A stretch of DNA of 37,847 bases from a virus, in the IMG/VR virus record IMGVR_UViG_3300024265_000026, positions 1-37,847 of that record, one strand, 5' to 3'. Positions within the stretch are counted from its first letter, which is position 1; every line of letters begins with the position of its first letter. Made by a program: the position numbers and the translations under genes. Positions 1 through 6,804 of this stretch are shown here, in pieces. A model generated the notes under the pieces. That model did no database searches and was not told the origin of the DNA. It saw only the letters and a list, made by a program, of their open reading frames with translations.

Positions 1-127
1 CGTCTAAGGGTGGGCTTTATTGAGATGATAGTTTCATTTTCACAATATTTTTATTATACTTAAGACATGTTTACACAGAATAGTCATGTATATCGTAAAA
101 ATGATCTCAGATATAGAGGTCAAACTA
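1..127. repeat. Terminal direct repeat, copy 1 (contig circularity)
   Basis: Bases 1-127 are identical to 37721-37847. A repeat of exactly 127 bases at both contig ends is what a de Bruijn assembler leaves on a circular or circularly permuted molecule. It is best read as an assembly overlap, although a genuine short terminal repeat cannot be excluded without reads. The unique genome is then 37,720 bp. Confidence 0.95.
32..60 (+). promoter_or_regulatory. Candidate sigma70-like promoter at the start of the packaging region
   Basis: TTTCAT (32-37), a 17-base spacer and TATACT (55-60) resemble a sigma70 promoter with a poor -35 box. It sits just downstream of the structured element that ends at 37737 (equivalent to position 17) and upstream of the packaging genes. 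It is inferred from sequence only. Confidence 0.4.
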
Positions 128-214
128 GAGCAAATGCTCAGAGAAATTATATTAGAAACAAACGATGAAAAGTTAAAAGATATTAACTTAAGTGATATAT
201 ATTCTGTAAATTAA
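86..214 (+). CDS. Small hypothetical protein
   Basis: An open frame of 42 codons from ATG 86; a second in-frame ATG at 101 would give 37 residues. The product is acidic and helical (many E, K, L, I) with no recognised domain. Neither start has a convincing Shine-Dalgarno sequence, so the start and even the coding status are uncertain. It is the first gene of the packaging region, downstream of a promoter-like sequence, and begins inside the terminal repeat. Confidence 0.4.
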   Translation: MYIVKMISDIEVKLEQMLREIILETNDEKLKDINLSDIYSVN

Positions 215-254
215 ACGTAAATAATGAGATAGTTGAAGTTTCGACAAAGATGCG

Positions 255-587
255 ATGAAAAAAAATAATGAACTAAGCACCAACATAGTTAACAGAGAAG
301 CACGTAAGAAATTAGTCGATTTCCGCGACGAATATTTTACCTCAGAACAGTTAAAACAAGACTTAAAAGATGCAGGAGCTATAGTAAGATTACAATTCTA
401 TAAAATCCTGCTAGACTTTACTATGCCTAAGCCCATCCAGGTAACAGAGGAAGGTGTAAACTATGCAGGAATTGAATTCACACCAAATAAAGAACTCTCT
501 AAACGCAAGATATATACGTTTGAGAACATATTAAAAGAATCTAATATTGAATTTAATGGAAATGGTAAGAACGGGACGAATGGATAA
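255..587 (+). CDS. Hypothetical protein, possible small terminase subunit
   Basis: A 110-residue protein directly upstream of a zinc-finger gene and the large terminase, the usual place of the DNA-recognition (small) terminase subunit. The N-terminal half (to about residue 60) is charged and predicted helical, with a segment from about 28 to 55 that could be a helix-turn-helix. The C-terminus is Asn/Gly rich. I do not recognise a terminase family from sequence alone, so the role rests on position. The start at 255 is the first ATG in frame; an ATG at 250 runs into an immediate stop. Confidence 0.55.
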   Translation: MKKNNELSTNIVNREARKKLVDFRDEYFTSEQLKQDLKDAGAIVRLQFYKILLDFTMPKPIQVTEEGVNYAGIEFTPNKELSKRKIYTFENILKESNIEFNGNGKNGTNG

Positions 588-696
588 AAGAGATATTATT
601 GATAGAAATATATTCAGATGTAGAGAATGTAACTGTTTGATATGGCCGTTTGCAGGAATTATTCTAATAGAATTTTGTTCTAAATGTAATGCATGA
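580..696 (+). CDS. Com-like zinc-finger microprotein
   Basis: A 38-residue protein with a four-cysteine knuckle: C14-R-E-C17 and C33-S-K-C36, the second pair almost at the C-terminus. Phage Mu Com, a zinc-finger translational activator that binds mRNA, has the same small size and paired CxxC layout, and Com-like proteins are often found near terminase genes. The frame overlaps the upstream gene's end (587) and its stop TGA at 694-696 overlaps the terminase start (689), so translation is probably coupled. An in-frame ATG at 562 is an alternative start. What RNA or DNA it binds is unknown. Confidence 0.6.
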   Translation: MDKRDIIDRNIFRCRECNCLIWPFAGIILIEFCSKCNA

Positions 697-1981
697 AACT
701 ACTGCATCTCTCTTCCCCACCCAATTAGACTTTATAAAATCAGAACATAAACCTGGGCAATGCTATAAACACCCTGCTTTAGTAGCTGGATTAGGTTATG
801 GCAAGACAACAACAGCCGTGTATAAAGCTCTTGATCTAGCTAATTCGAATCGCGGGTTTATGGGCGCTATGTATATGCCTACCCATGATCTAATTAATAC
901 TGTGTTGATTCCTAAGTTTGAAGAATTAGGGTTAAAGCATAACATACCGTTAAAAATTGACCATTCAGCTACCCCACATATAGACATACGCTTTGCAGAT
1001 GGTAGTGTGACGAGAATATTACTTAGATCGATGACCCACCCTGAAAGAATAGTGGGTTATGAGCTGGCCTGGGCGATCTGCGATGAGATAGACACTATAC
1101 CTTTAGTTAAAGCATTGGATATATGGCGGCGTATCCAAGGACGGGTTAGAATCGGGGTATTTAGACAGATAGCTGTTGTCGGATCGCCGGAAAGCTTAAA
1201 CTTCTTATTTGAATTATGGGAAAACAACCCACCAAGCCCACACTACAAGCTGTACAGAGCATCTTCGCTAGAGAATCCATATTTGCCTGATGATTATTTC
1301 CAGACTATGTATGATTCCTACGGCGAGAAAGCAATCCAGGCTTATATACACGGGAAGTTTGTTAATCTACACGGCGAGACTGTATACGACGCATTTGATC
1401 GTAAGAGACACGTTAAGACTCTAGACCAAGCCTTTGTTCATGCCCCAATGGGTAGAAGATTCCAATACTATACCGGAACTGATTTCGGCTGGGCTAATCC
1501 ATCATCTATTCTGTTCGGGAAAGTTTATAACAACCACATGTATATTTATAACGAGTACGAACGATCACAATTTAAATTATGGGATTTCTTAGATGCTTCA
1601 TTAGGCAAAATGGAAAGTCCGTCATTAGCGGATTGGTGTGATCCATCAGGCAAGAAGAATTTAGAAAACGCGCCACAAACCAACCTGCAGATTATGCAAA
1701 GCAAAGGGATGCACCCTAAGTTCTTAATAGCTAATATAATGGAAGGTGTTAATGTAGTTAATAACTTATTTGAGAAGGATCGTTTACATATCCACCCACG
1801 TTGTACAGGATTAATTGACTGCTTAGAATCTAATTCACGTACATTTGACTCAAAAGGGAACTGGGTAGATTTTACTCAACATGATAAACATGCTGTTGAT
1901 GCACTTAGATATATGTGCTACGGGGTATTCGGCAGACAATCAGAGCTATTTAAAACAGAGATGGTTAAGCACCAGTATTAA
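689..1981 (+). CDS. terL: Terminase large subunit
   Basis: A 430-residue DNA-packaging motor: the ATPase pumps DNA through the portal and the nuclease cuts concatemers. The Walker A-like loop is A33-GLGYGKTT-41 and Walker B is W128-AICDEID-135 with catalytic E133. GSPE at 165-168 fits the coupling motif. The C-terminal RNase H-like nuclease is marked by acidic residues in GTDFGW (D265), ADWCD (D315, D318) and HDKHAVDAL (D404), as in the Terminase_3/6-type nuclease. Length is normal for the family. The start overlaps the Com-like gene by 8 bases. The 3' end overlaps the convergent minus-strand gene by 17 bases, with no terminator between. Confidence 0.93.
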   Translation: MHETTASLFPTQLDFIKSEHKPGQCYKHPALVAGLGYGKTTTAVYKALDLANSNRGFMGAMYMPTHDLINTVLIPKFEELGLKHNIPLKIDHSATPHIDIRFADGSVTRILLRSMTHPERIVGYELAWAICDEIDTIPLVKALDIWRRIQGRVRIGVFRQIAVVGSPESLNFLFELWENNPPSPHYKLYRASSLENPYLPDDYFQTMYDSYGEKAIQAYIHGKFVNLHGETVYDAFDRKRHVKTLDQAFVHAPMGRRFQYYTGTDFGWANPSSILFGKVYNNHMYIYNEYERSQFKLWDFLDASLGKMESPSLADWCDPSGKKNLENAPQTNLQIMQSKGMHPKFLIANIMEGVNVVNNLFEKDRLHIHPRCTGLIDCLESNSRTFDSKGNWVDFTQHDKHAVDALRYMCYGVFGRQSELFKTEMVKHQY

Positions 1982-2231
1982 TTGATCCGTTTTGAATTCT
2001 CATGCCCATAAGCCATCGTTCTTCGACTTGGTAATACCATCTATGTTTATTTACCCCATAATATTTAAATATAATTAAATCAACATAACCTGTATTCTGG
2101 TGGTCTCTGATTACATCGATAACATGGCATTTATATTTCTTGCCTAAATGCAAATCCCTAAACGTGTCACCTTTTTTAAATACAGCTAACTCTATATAAG
2201 AGTTAAACTCTCTCTCCCATTTTTCGCTCAT
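1965..2231 (-). CDS. Hypothetical protein, the only minus-strand gene
   Basis: An 88-residue basic/aromatic protein with no recognised domain. The start at 2231 (reverse strand) is preceded by a good AAGGAAG ribosome site, whereas upstream starts to 2324 would run through the promoter. A reverse promoter-like sequence (2250-2278) lies just upstream. Its end overlaps the terminase end by 17 bases. A lone gene against the direction of all the others, with its own promoter, is typical of a moron or an early-expressed antagonist of host functions. That role is inferred, not shown. Confidence 0.72.
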   Translation of the reverse strand: MSEKWEREFNSYIELAVFKKGDTFRDLHLGKKYKCHVIDVIRDHQNTGYVDLIIFKYYGVNKHRWYYQVEERWLMGMRIQNGSINTGA

Positions 2232-2249
2232 AATTCTTCCTTTTACCCC

Positions 2250-2278
2250 AATATACAAAATAATATCTTTTTTTGAAA
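2250..2278 (-). promoter_or_regulatory. Reverse promoter for the minus-strand gene
   Basis: On the minus strand: TTTCAA (complement of 2273-2278), a 17-base spacer, then TATATT (complement of 2250-2255), about 20 bases before the start codon at 2231. It overlaps the forward AATATCTTTTT element, so this is a compact divergent promoter region. Confidence 0.5.
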
Positions 2279-2295
2279 GAAAAATGTAGTATAAT
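2262..2295 (+). promoter_or_regulatory. AATATCTTTTT element with -10-like box, copy 1
   Basis: AATATCTTTTTTT begins at 2262 and TATAAT lies at 2290-2295, 27 bases after the ATATC core. The same core occurs in four other intergenic gaps of this phage. It may be a phage-specific promoter or activator site for the rightward genes from 2387. Confidence 0.45.
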
Positions 2296-2331
2296 GGCCA
2301 AGCACCAATATTAAATAAGTGCACTTTATCC

Positions 2332-2359
2332 TTGACTTTTGTGTAAGATATGTTATATT
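2332..2359 (+). promoter_or_regulatory. Sigma70-type promoter
   Basis: TTGACT (2332-2337), a 16-base spacer and TATATT (2354-2359) give the most canonical sigma70 promoter in the window, 27 bases upstream of the ATG at 2387. It would drive the small genes 2387-3005 and perhaps on into the portal gene. Confidence 0.65.
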
Positions 2360-2386
2360 GTAATCAGACGAACAAAAGAGGCTAAA

Positions 2387-2605
2387 ATGAGACCATCAAA
2401 CGAAATCATCGAGAAAGCAGAAAAAGAAACAATGAACAACACTTTCGCGGTTAAAGCCTTTTGCTGGGAGTTTCATAAAAATCATTTCGTTGTTTTCCGT
2501 GTTATAAAAAGAGCAAACTGGACTTTTGAAGATGATCTTTACTACACAAACAAAACAGGCAAATTAAGTAAAACTGTTAGTGTGTCTAAATCTTATAATA
2601 TTTAA
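2387..2605 (+). CDS. Hypothetical protein
   Basis: A 72-residue protein without a recognised domain; the first half is charged and helical, the second half looks beta-rich with several aromatics. The ATG at 2387 follows a sigma70-type promoter and an AGAGG ribosome site. An upstream extension to 2339 would overlap the promoter and is rejected. First gene of a short rightward group. Confidence 0.65.
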   Translation: MRPSNEIIEKAEKETMNNTFAVKAFCWEFHKNHFVVFRVIKRANWTFEDDLYYTNKTGKLSKTVSVSKSYNI

Positions 2606-2619
2606 ACAAGGAGAGTAGA

Positions 2620-2829
2620 ATGGAAAGAATCATAAACAAGACCATTTTAGTATTAGAACATATCGAATTTAACACATTGACGAATATCTTACTTATCGAT
2701 TTACCTAGACAGATAAAAGAATATTCATCTTTAGAGAAAACACCCTCCTATAAAATTCTTACGGATTGCGGCTATAGCGATAAATGGATAACGGAAAATA
2801 TGGAGCATTTCAGAGAAGAAAGTGTATGA
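2620..2829 (+). CDS. Hypothetical protein
   Basis: A 69-residue acidic protein of unknown function, preceded by an AAGGAG ribosome site. Its stop overlaps the next start in an ATGA junction (2826-2829), indicating translational coupling. Confidence 0.68.
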   Translation: MERIINKTILVLEHIEFNTLTNILLIDLPRQIKEYSSLEKTPSYKILTDCGYSDKWITENMEHFREESV

Positions 2830-3005
2830 AATCAATTCTAATAGTAACAACAGATAAACTAGAAGCATTTAAAAGCATGAGGGGTATTATTGGGAGATAC
2901 CCTTCTTTAAAAATAGACACGCTTAAACATTATTTATCCAGGAAGAAAATACCCTATGATAGAGATGGAATTAAAATCGAGCGATTAGACATAATTAAAT
3001 ATTAA
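2826..3005 (+). CDS. Hypothetical protein
   Basis: A 59-residue basic protein. The ATG at 2826 is chosen because it overlaps the upstream stop (ATGA) and has a GAAG-type ribosome site; the frame stays open upstream to 2784. Residues about 15-45 could form a small helical DNA-binding fold (I-G-R-Y-P-S-L then T-L-K-H-Y-L), but no family is recognised. Confidence 0.6.
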   Translation: MKSILIVTTDKLEAFKSMRGIIGRYPSLKIDTLKHYLSRKKIPYDRDGIKIERLDIIKY

Positions 3006-3010
3006 TCCAC

Positions 3011-3310
3011 ATGGCAATACTCAAAGGGAAAAGAAGGAAAGTTTACAACAGATACAACGGGCGTTGCGCTTATTGTGGTGTTTATATGATGTTTGAAGAA
3101 TTTACAATTGACCACATTAACCCAGAATCATTATATAAAAAGAAAATGGTTAATTTTAATAATTTATCTAACTTAATGCCTTCATGCCGACTTTGTAATA
3201 GTAGAAAAGGTAACACAAATTTAGATATATTCAGAAAGGTTGTACAAAAGTATAACAAAATAGAAAAATTTTACTTTGAAACATTGACTGACTTTTTAAA
3301 TCAACATTAA
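3011..3310 (+). CDS. HNH endonuclease
   Basis: A 99-residue compact HNH nuclease. A zinc knuckle C19-A-Y-C22 is followed by the ββα catalytic segment T-I-D-H-I-N-P (about 33-39), the helix N-N-L-S-N-L-M-P-S-C (about 49-58) and C-N-S-R-K-G (about 61-66), the usual McrA-like arrangement. It cuts double-stranded DNA. In phages such free-standing enzymes near terminase and portal either assist packaging or are mobile homing nucleases. No strong ribosome site is visible, and the start follows the upstream stop by 5 bases. It is unrelated in sequence to the three HNH-like proteins at 27547, 33946 and 34886. Confidence 0.88.
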   Translation: MAILKGKRRKVYNRYNGRCAYCGVYMMFEEFTIDHINPESLYKKKMVNFNNLSNLMPSCRLCNSRKGNTNLDIFRKVVQKYNKIEKFYFETLTDFLNQH

Positions 3311-3327
3311 TTTACTATATTTGGGCT

Positions 3328-3513
3328 ATGAGAGAAGAAACCAGAAAAAGACTTCACGAAGTTGATGTATTGCTTTTTAATAGTCTTTCTACAGAATTAA
3401 AGCAAATATGTTGGGATTCTCAACAATTAAAAGATGCAGAAATGCAATTAGTAGAAAATACTTTAACCCGGTTATATAAAAAAGATAAAGAATTAAATAG
3501 GAGAAATATGTAG
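3328..3513 (+). CDS. Hypothetical helical protein upstream of portal
   Basis: A 61-residue, highly charged, predicted all-helical protein (Glu/Lys/Leu rich, coiled-coil-like). Its last codons (AGG AGA AAT ATG TAG) contain the ribosome site of the portal gene that follows without a gap, so the two are translationally coupled. No family is recognised. Confidence 0.6.
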   Translation: MREETRKRLHEVDVLLFNSLSTELKQICWDSQQLKDAEMQLVENTLTRLYKKDKELNRRNM

Positions 3514-5190
3514 ATGCCTTTAGATGTTACCGCCCGTGCTGAACAGCTAGGATTGGCTGGCAGTATCGACGAAAACACAAAGGTTTTATTCGAACAGTTG
3601 TTTGAAAGAGCGAGTCTAGTTAGTCTCACAGATGCACAAACCAAGTCATTAATAGATATGACATTCAGATTTATTAATGCGTTTACATTCAGTAGAACAC
3701 AGGAACGCACCGATCAGAAAGAACGCTACTTAAAAGCCAAGAATTATTATCTTAACAGAACAGAAGAACATCGTACTGAAATCCTCAGCGGTTTATTCGA
3801 AGAAAAAGCTAAGACTATGTTAAATAGTTTAGGTCAAACTGTTTCCGTTCCAGAAGAGGGTGTTAGAGGCAAAGCTGAAGCACTTTTTGAGACAATAGGC
3901 TTTACTAATGATGTCGTTGATCAGCTCTCACTTATGTATAATGAAGAACCCGAACGAATCTTTTTAAAATCTAAAGCAGAAAAAGTAAGTGATGAAGTTA
4001 ATGACCAATTAATCTCTATTTATGATAAGATAGGTAATGATAAATTCCAGAGATTGAATGATTTAGTTATAGGGACAGATATACCTATATGCAGGATAGC
4101 TTGGCGACGCGAAGAAGGTGTTAATCGAGGTAAGTCCAGAATATGGATCGACATACGGACACCGGATCAATATGAGGTGATAGTAGATAGCCAAAACGAT
4201 ACGATAGCCGAAGCAATATTCTTTGAAACACGTGATTATGATTCCCTCTTAGATCAACAGAATAAGTTTATTAAATTCCAACTATGGACAAATGAATTTA
4301 TTATAGGTTACGCTATTCCTATCCAAAAGAATCTAAACGAAATAACTGAAGTTAAACCTAACGAGCTAAGAATATTAGAATTGATCCTAAACCCGTACAA
4401 AGTTTTAACATTTCTGCCTCTACATTCGAAAGAACCATTCCAAGATTATTTTGTTGATGATAATTCACGTAGATTTGTAAGCGCAGAAGAACAATTATCT
4501 GTTAAACAACTTTCTGATAATACCGGAGCGTTTAGCCAAGGTTTCTCGCAGCCGTGGATGAAAACATCTAACCCTTCTAAGTATGGACAAATTAGAATGG
4601 GGCCAGATCGTTTATTTATGCTTGAAAAAGGCAACCCAGGTGAAAGTGATGATGAGATCGGCTACGCATCACCTAATACGCAAATCAACGATATCTCTCA
4701 AAACTTTGCAGCGTCTTATTCGCGTGCTGCAGCCAGATTTGGTTTAGGCACAGCCGAAGGACAGTCTACAAGCTCAGCGAGTGGTGTTTCTCTATTCATT
4801 TCCGACGATAAGAAGAACAAACGAATCAATAACGATAGGCCAAGATATAATAAATTTGAAGCAATGTTATTTGAGATTATTAAAAAGGTAAATAACTTCC
4901 ATGTCGGGAACTTGCAAGAAGGTGAAAAAACAGACAATAAAACAATCGCTGATGATGTAACTTTGGAAGCTCGCTTTAGAAAAATAGTCACACCGCTTAA
5001 TAATACCGAACAATTAGAAAAAGAGCAGTTTGATTTAGACAATCGTCTTGCTGACAGAGTTAAAATAGTTATGGATCGTAACCCAGACATTACAGAAGAA
5101 CAAGCAAAGGCCAGCATAGAAGCTATCGATGCTAGAGCAGATAACCCAATTGATGATGTACCAATAGAGCCTGTTGTTATAGAGGAATAG
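3514..5190 (+). CDS. Portal protein
   Basis: A 558-residue protein in the position and size range of the portal, the twelve-subunit ring at the capsid vertex through which DNA passes. It has a helical N-terminus, a mixed core (about 150-300) with an IWIDIRTPDQYEV strand set, an S/G/Q-rich segment (about 410-430) near the expected clip or crown region, and an acidic C-terminal tail ending in a run of P/V/I/E. No catalytic motif is expected. The start at 3514 has AGGAG about 10 bases upstream. The call rests on length, composition and position after terminase; I do not see a diagnostic motif. Confidence 0.75.
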   Translation: MPLDVTARAEQLGLAGSIDENTKVLFEQLFERASLVSLTDAQTKSLIDMTFRFINAFTFSRTQERTDQKERYLKAKNYYLNRTEEHRTEILSGLFEEKAKTMLNSLGQTVSVPEEGVRGKAEALFETIGFTNDVVDQLSLMYNEEPERIFLKSKAEKVSDEVNDQLISIYDKIGNDKFQRLNDLVIGTDIPICRIAWRREEGVNRGKSRIWIDIRTPDQYEVIVDSQNDTIAEAIFFETRDYDSLLDQQNKFIKFQLWTNEFIIGYAIPIQKNLNEITEVKPNELRILELILNPYKVLTFLPLHSKEPFQDYFVDDNSRRFVSAEEQLSVKQLSDNTGAFSQGFSQPWMKTSNPSKYGQIRMGPDRLFMLEKGNPGESDDEIGYASPNTQINDISQNFAASYSRAAARFGLGTAEGQSTSSASGVSLFISDDKKNKRINNDRPRYNKFEAMLFEIIKKVNNFHVGNLQEGEKTDNKTIADDVTLEARFRKIVTPLNNTEQLEKEQFDLDNRLADRVKIVMDRNPDITEEQAKASIEAIDARADNPIDDVPIEPVVIEE

Positions 5191-5200
5191 CTTTTAAAAT

Positions 5201-5236
5201 AAATATCTTTTTATTTAACTTGTTTATATCTATATT
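5201..5236 (+). promoter_or_regulatory. AATATCTTTTT element with -10-like box, copy 2
   Basis: AAATATCTTTTT (5201-5212) and TATATT (5231-5236) lie in the gap between portal and the lipoprotein gene. TTTTTA at 5208-5213 with a 17-base spacer would serve as a poor -35. It probably gives the accessory cassette 5257-7885 its own transcription start. Confidence 0.5.
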
Positions 5237-5256
5237 GAGGTAAACAAGGAGATGTC

Positions 5257-5451
5257 ATGAAAGCAATAATTATACTTTTGTTCTTATTGGTTACTTGTTC
5301 TAGTAAAGGTACACCAAAAAATAATAATTCCCATTTGTTCACTACTATTAAGGTTATTGGTGGTCATCAATATGTAATAGCAGCTTTAGATTGGATGAGA
5401 GAAGGTGGACCTAGTATAGTCCACCATGCAGGATGTTATGCTAAACATTAA
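5257..5451 (+). CDS. Small lipoprotein (lipobox LVTC)
   Basis: A 64-residue protein with a classic bacterial lipoprotein signal: K2, a hydrophobic stretch I4-V12 and the lipobox L11-V-T-C14 followed by S-S-K. The mature part would be about 51 residues, lipid-anchored on the outer or inner membrane facing the periplasm. AAGGAG precedes the ATG by a good distance, and an own promoter-like element lies upstream. Phage lipoproteins of this size include superinfection-exclusion factors such as T5 Llp and outer spanins. The location between portal and head genes favours the former, but this is inference. Confidence 0.7.
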   Translation: MKAIIILLFLLVTCSSKGTPKNNNSHLFTTIKVIGGHQYVIAALDWMREGGPSIVHHAGCYAKH

Positions 5452-5632
5452 ACCATTCCGGTATAAAGCGGATATAATTTATTCAGTTAATTCTTTGATG
5501 CCGTTTAAAGAATCGTACTATTACAAAATAAAAGAATTGATTAGAGGCAAAATAGTGTTAAAAGGTGAAGCCGATACCAGAGATCAGGCACAAGCAGCAA
5601 TAAATCATTTTCTGAGCGCGCCTAATGACTAA
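5438..5632 (+). CDS. Hypothetical protein
   Basis: A 64-residue basic protein with helical and beta segments and no recognised domain; the C-terminal part (A-D-T-R-D-Q-A-Q-A-A-I-N-H-F-L) looks like an amphipathic helix. The ATG at 5438 has AGGA just upstream; ATG 5426 in the same frame is an alternative. It overlaps the lipoprotein end and the next gene's start. Confidence 0.6.
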   Translation: MLNIKPFRYKADIIYSVNSLMPFKESYYYKIKELIRGKIVLKGEADTRDQAQAAINHFLSAPND

Positions 5633-5807
5633 ACCTAAATACTATATATACCCAAATAAAAAGCCAAAGCAAAATGAAGTATATCTTGTTTATGTGGGGC
5701 TGGGTGAATACCCAGAGGCGCTTCTTAACGGACACCAAGAATATGAGTGTCGAATGGTTCTAGGACACGACGAGTATATCAGTGGTTGGTTTTGGAGATA
5801 CCCATGA
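5625..5807 (+). CDS. Hypothetical small protein
   Basis: A 60-residue protein with many Tyr, Trp and Gly, ending S-G-W-F-W-R-Y-P. The pattern of a V-Y-L-V-Y-V strand plus a Trp-rich end loosely resembles the short DUF551-type proteins of phages, but I cannot establish that. Starts inside the preceding gene's end and ends in an ATGA overlap with the next gene. Confidence 0.55.
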   Translation: MTKPKYYIYPNKKPKQNEVYLVYVGLGEYPEALLNGHQEYECRMVLGHDEYISGWFWRYP

Positions 5808-6040
5808 CAACTTTAACAACAGCATTCTTTATACTCTTTCTTATTTGTGTGTTTATTTTACTCACCCCGATGTTATGGTTAATCTTTCTCCCCATCAGAT
5901 TATGTATATGGATGATTAAGTTAATCTTTGATATAGGGAATTTAATAATCAGATATATTTATATGAAATCAATTAATCGTAATGTTAAAGAGATTCAAGA
6001 GCGCGGGTTAATTAAAGATTATGAGGAGATGTTGAAGTGA
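5804..6040 (+). CDS. Small membrane protein
   Basis: A 78-residue protein with a long hydrophobic N-terminal half: one clear transmembrane helix (about 5-27) and a second amphipathic or membrane segment (about 28-50), then a charged cytoplasmic tail. The start at 5804 is chosen for its GGAG site and ATGA overlap; extension upstream would lie in the other gene. Its neighbours encode two lipoprotein-like products, so the cassette may act at the envelope. Confidence 0.65.
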   Translation: MTTLTTAFFILFLICVFILLTPMLWLIFLPIRLCIWMIKLIFDIGNLIIRYIYMKSINRNVKEIQERGLIKDYEEMLK

Positions 6041-6264
6041 ACATGGATTACCAAAAAGCAAAGGAATTAAAATTAACACAACTAAATAGATGGGAAAATG
6101 GAATTAGCCATCATCCTATGAGCGAGAGAGTAGTAAAATTTATGGCTGAGTATGATTTCCGTGACTGTAATGATTCTATGGATATTAATATAGGTGGTGA
6201 TGGGGACAATGGCGAAGAAATGATGTTTTTAATGGATGCTTTTTTTGAAATGCTTGATAATTAG
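6037..6264 (+). CDS. Acidic hypothetical protein
   Basis: A 75-residue acidic protein (Asp, Glu and Met rich, with D-I-N-I-G-G-D-G-D-N-G-E-E in the second half). The GTG at 6037 has GGAG eight bases upstream and a GTGA overlap with the previous stop. The ATG at 6043 is the alternative. Strong negative charge can reflect DNA mimicry, but no family is recognised. Confidence 0.6.
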   Translation: MNMDYQKAKELKLTQLNRWENGISHHPMSERVVKFMAEYDFRDCNDSMDINIGGDGDNGEEMMFLMDAFFEMLDN

Positions 6265-6583
6265 TTTGCTTATAAGTTGTCAACCAATCACGGTCGGCAC
6301 AAACAACTTAAAAATCTACAACAGTCATAGACAAGATTATTTGTTTATTAAATTTAGTTCAGATGAAGATTTCAGACATATGCAGTCAGGAGAATTCGGG
6401 CAACCGTTAGAGTTTTATACTTGTGCTGAATCTACAGTAATCATAATAACAGACCCAGAAGAAGGTTATGACTTTATTAGAGCAATGTTAGTTATTATGA
6501 ATAAAGATACTATCTATCGAGGCTATTCAGTTAAACACGAAATTGAGATAAATTTAATTAATGGGGAATGGAGTAATTTGTGA
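6236..6583 (+). CDS. Second lipoprotein-like protein (lipobox LISC)
   Basis: A 115-residue protein with a signal-like start: K5, hydrophobic L7-I13 and the lipobox L12-I-S-C15 followed by Q. The mature region of about 100 residues is mixed alpha/beta and has one further Cys (in Y-T-C-A-E). It overlaps the acidic gene by 29 bases and has no strong ribosome site, so TTG codons at 6245 or 6254 may be the real start. Together with the lipoprotein at 5257 and the membrane protein at 5804 it makes an envelope-directed set. Confidence 0.6.
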   Translation: MLFLKCLIISLLISCQPITVGTNNLKIYNSHRQDYLFIKFSSDEDFRHMQSGEFGQPLEFYTCAESTVIIITDPEEGYDFIRAMLVIMNKDTIYRGYSVKHEIEINLINGEWSNL

Positions 6584-6804
6584 AAGATTTAATAGAGGCT
6601 TTACAGATTTTAATAAAATATGATGATTCAAAATATCCAACAAATTGTAGTCATGATTATCTAGTTTTCTCTAATATTAAATGGAGAGATATTGATAAAG
6701 AGGATAGAAAAAAATTAAAAGAACTAGGGTTCCATAAAGACAAAGAATTTGAAGACGATAATGATGAACGTTGTGTAGGTTCATTTAGATATGGCAGTTG
6801 TTAA
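6580..6804 (+). CDS. Hypothetical protein
   Basis: A 74-residue charged protein, mostly helical, with Cys near both ends (C23, C65, C74). GTG start at 6580 overlapping the upstream stop (GTGA), with GGAG upstream. Its stop overlaps the ATG of the minor head gene (TAATG). No family is recognised. Confidence 0.6.
   Translation: MKDLIEALQILIKYDDSKYPTNCSHDYLVFSNIKWRDIDKEDRKKLKELGFHKDKEFEDDNDERCVGSFRYGSC

Noticed and set aside
4716-5117. Minus-strand frame of 133 codons inside the portal gene
   Set aside because: Ser/Leu-rich antisense shadow, no start signals, overlaps an assigned structural gene entirely.
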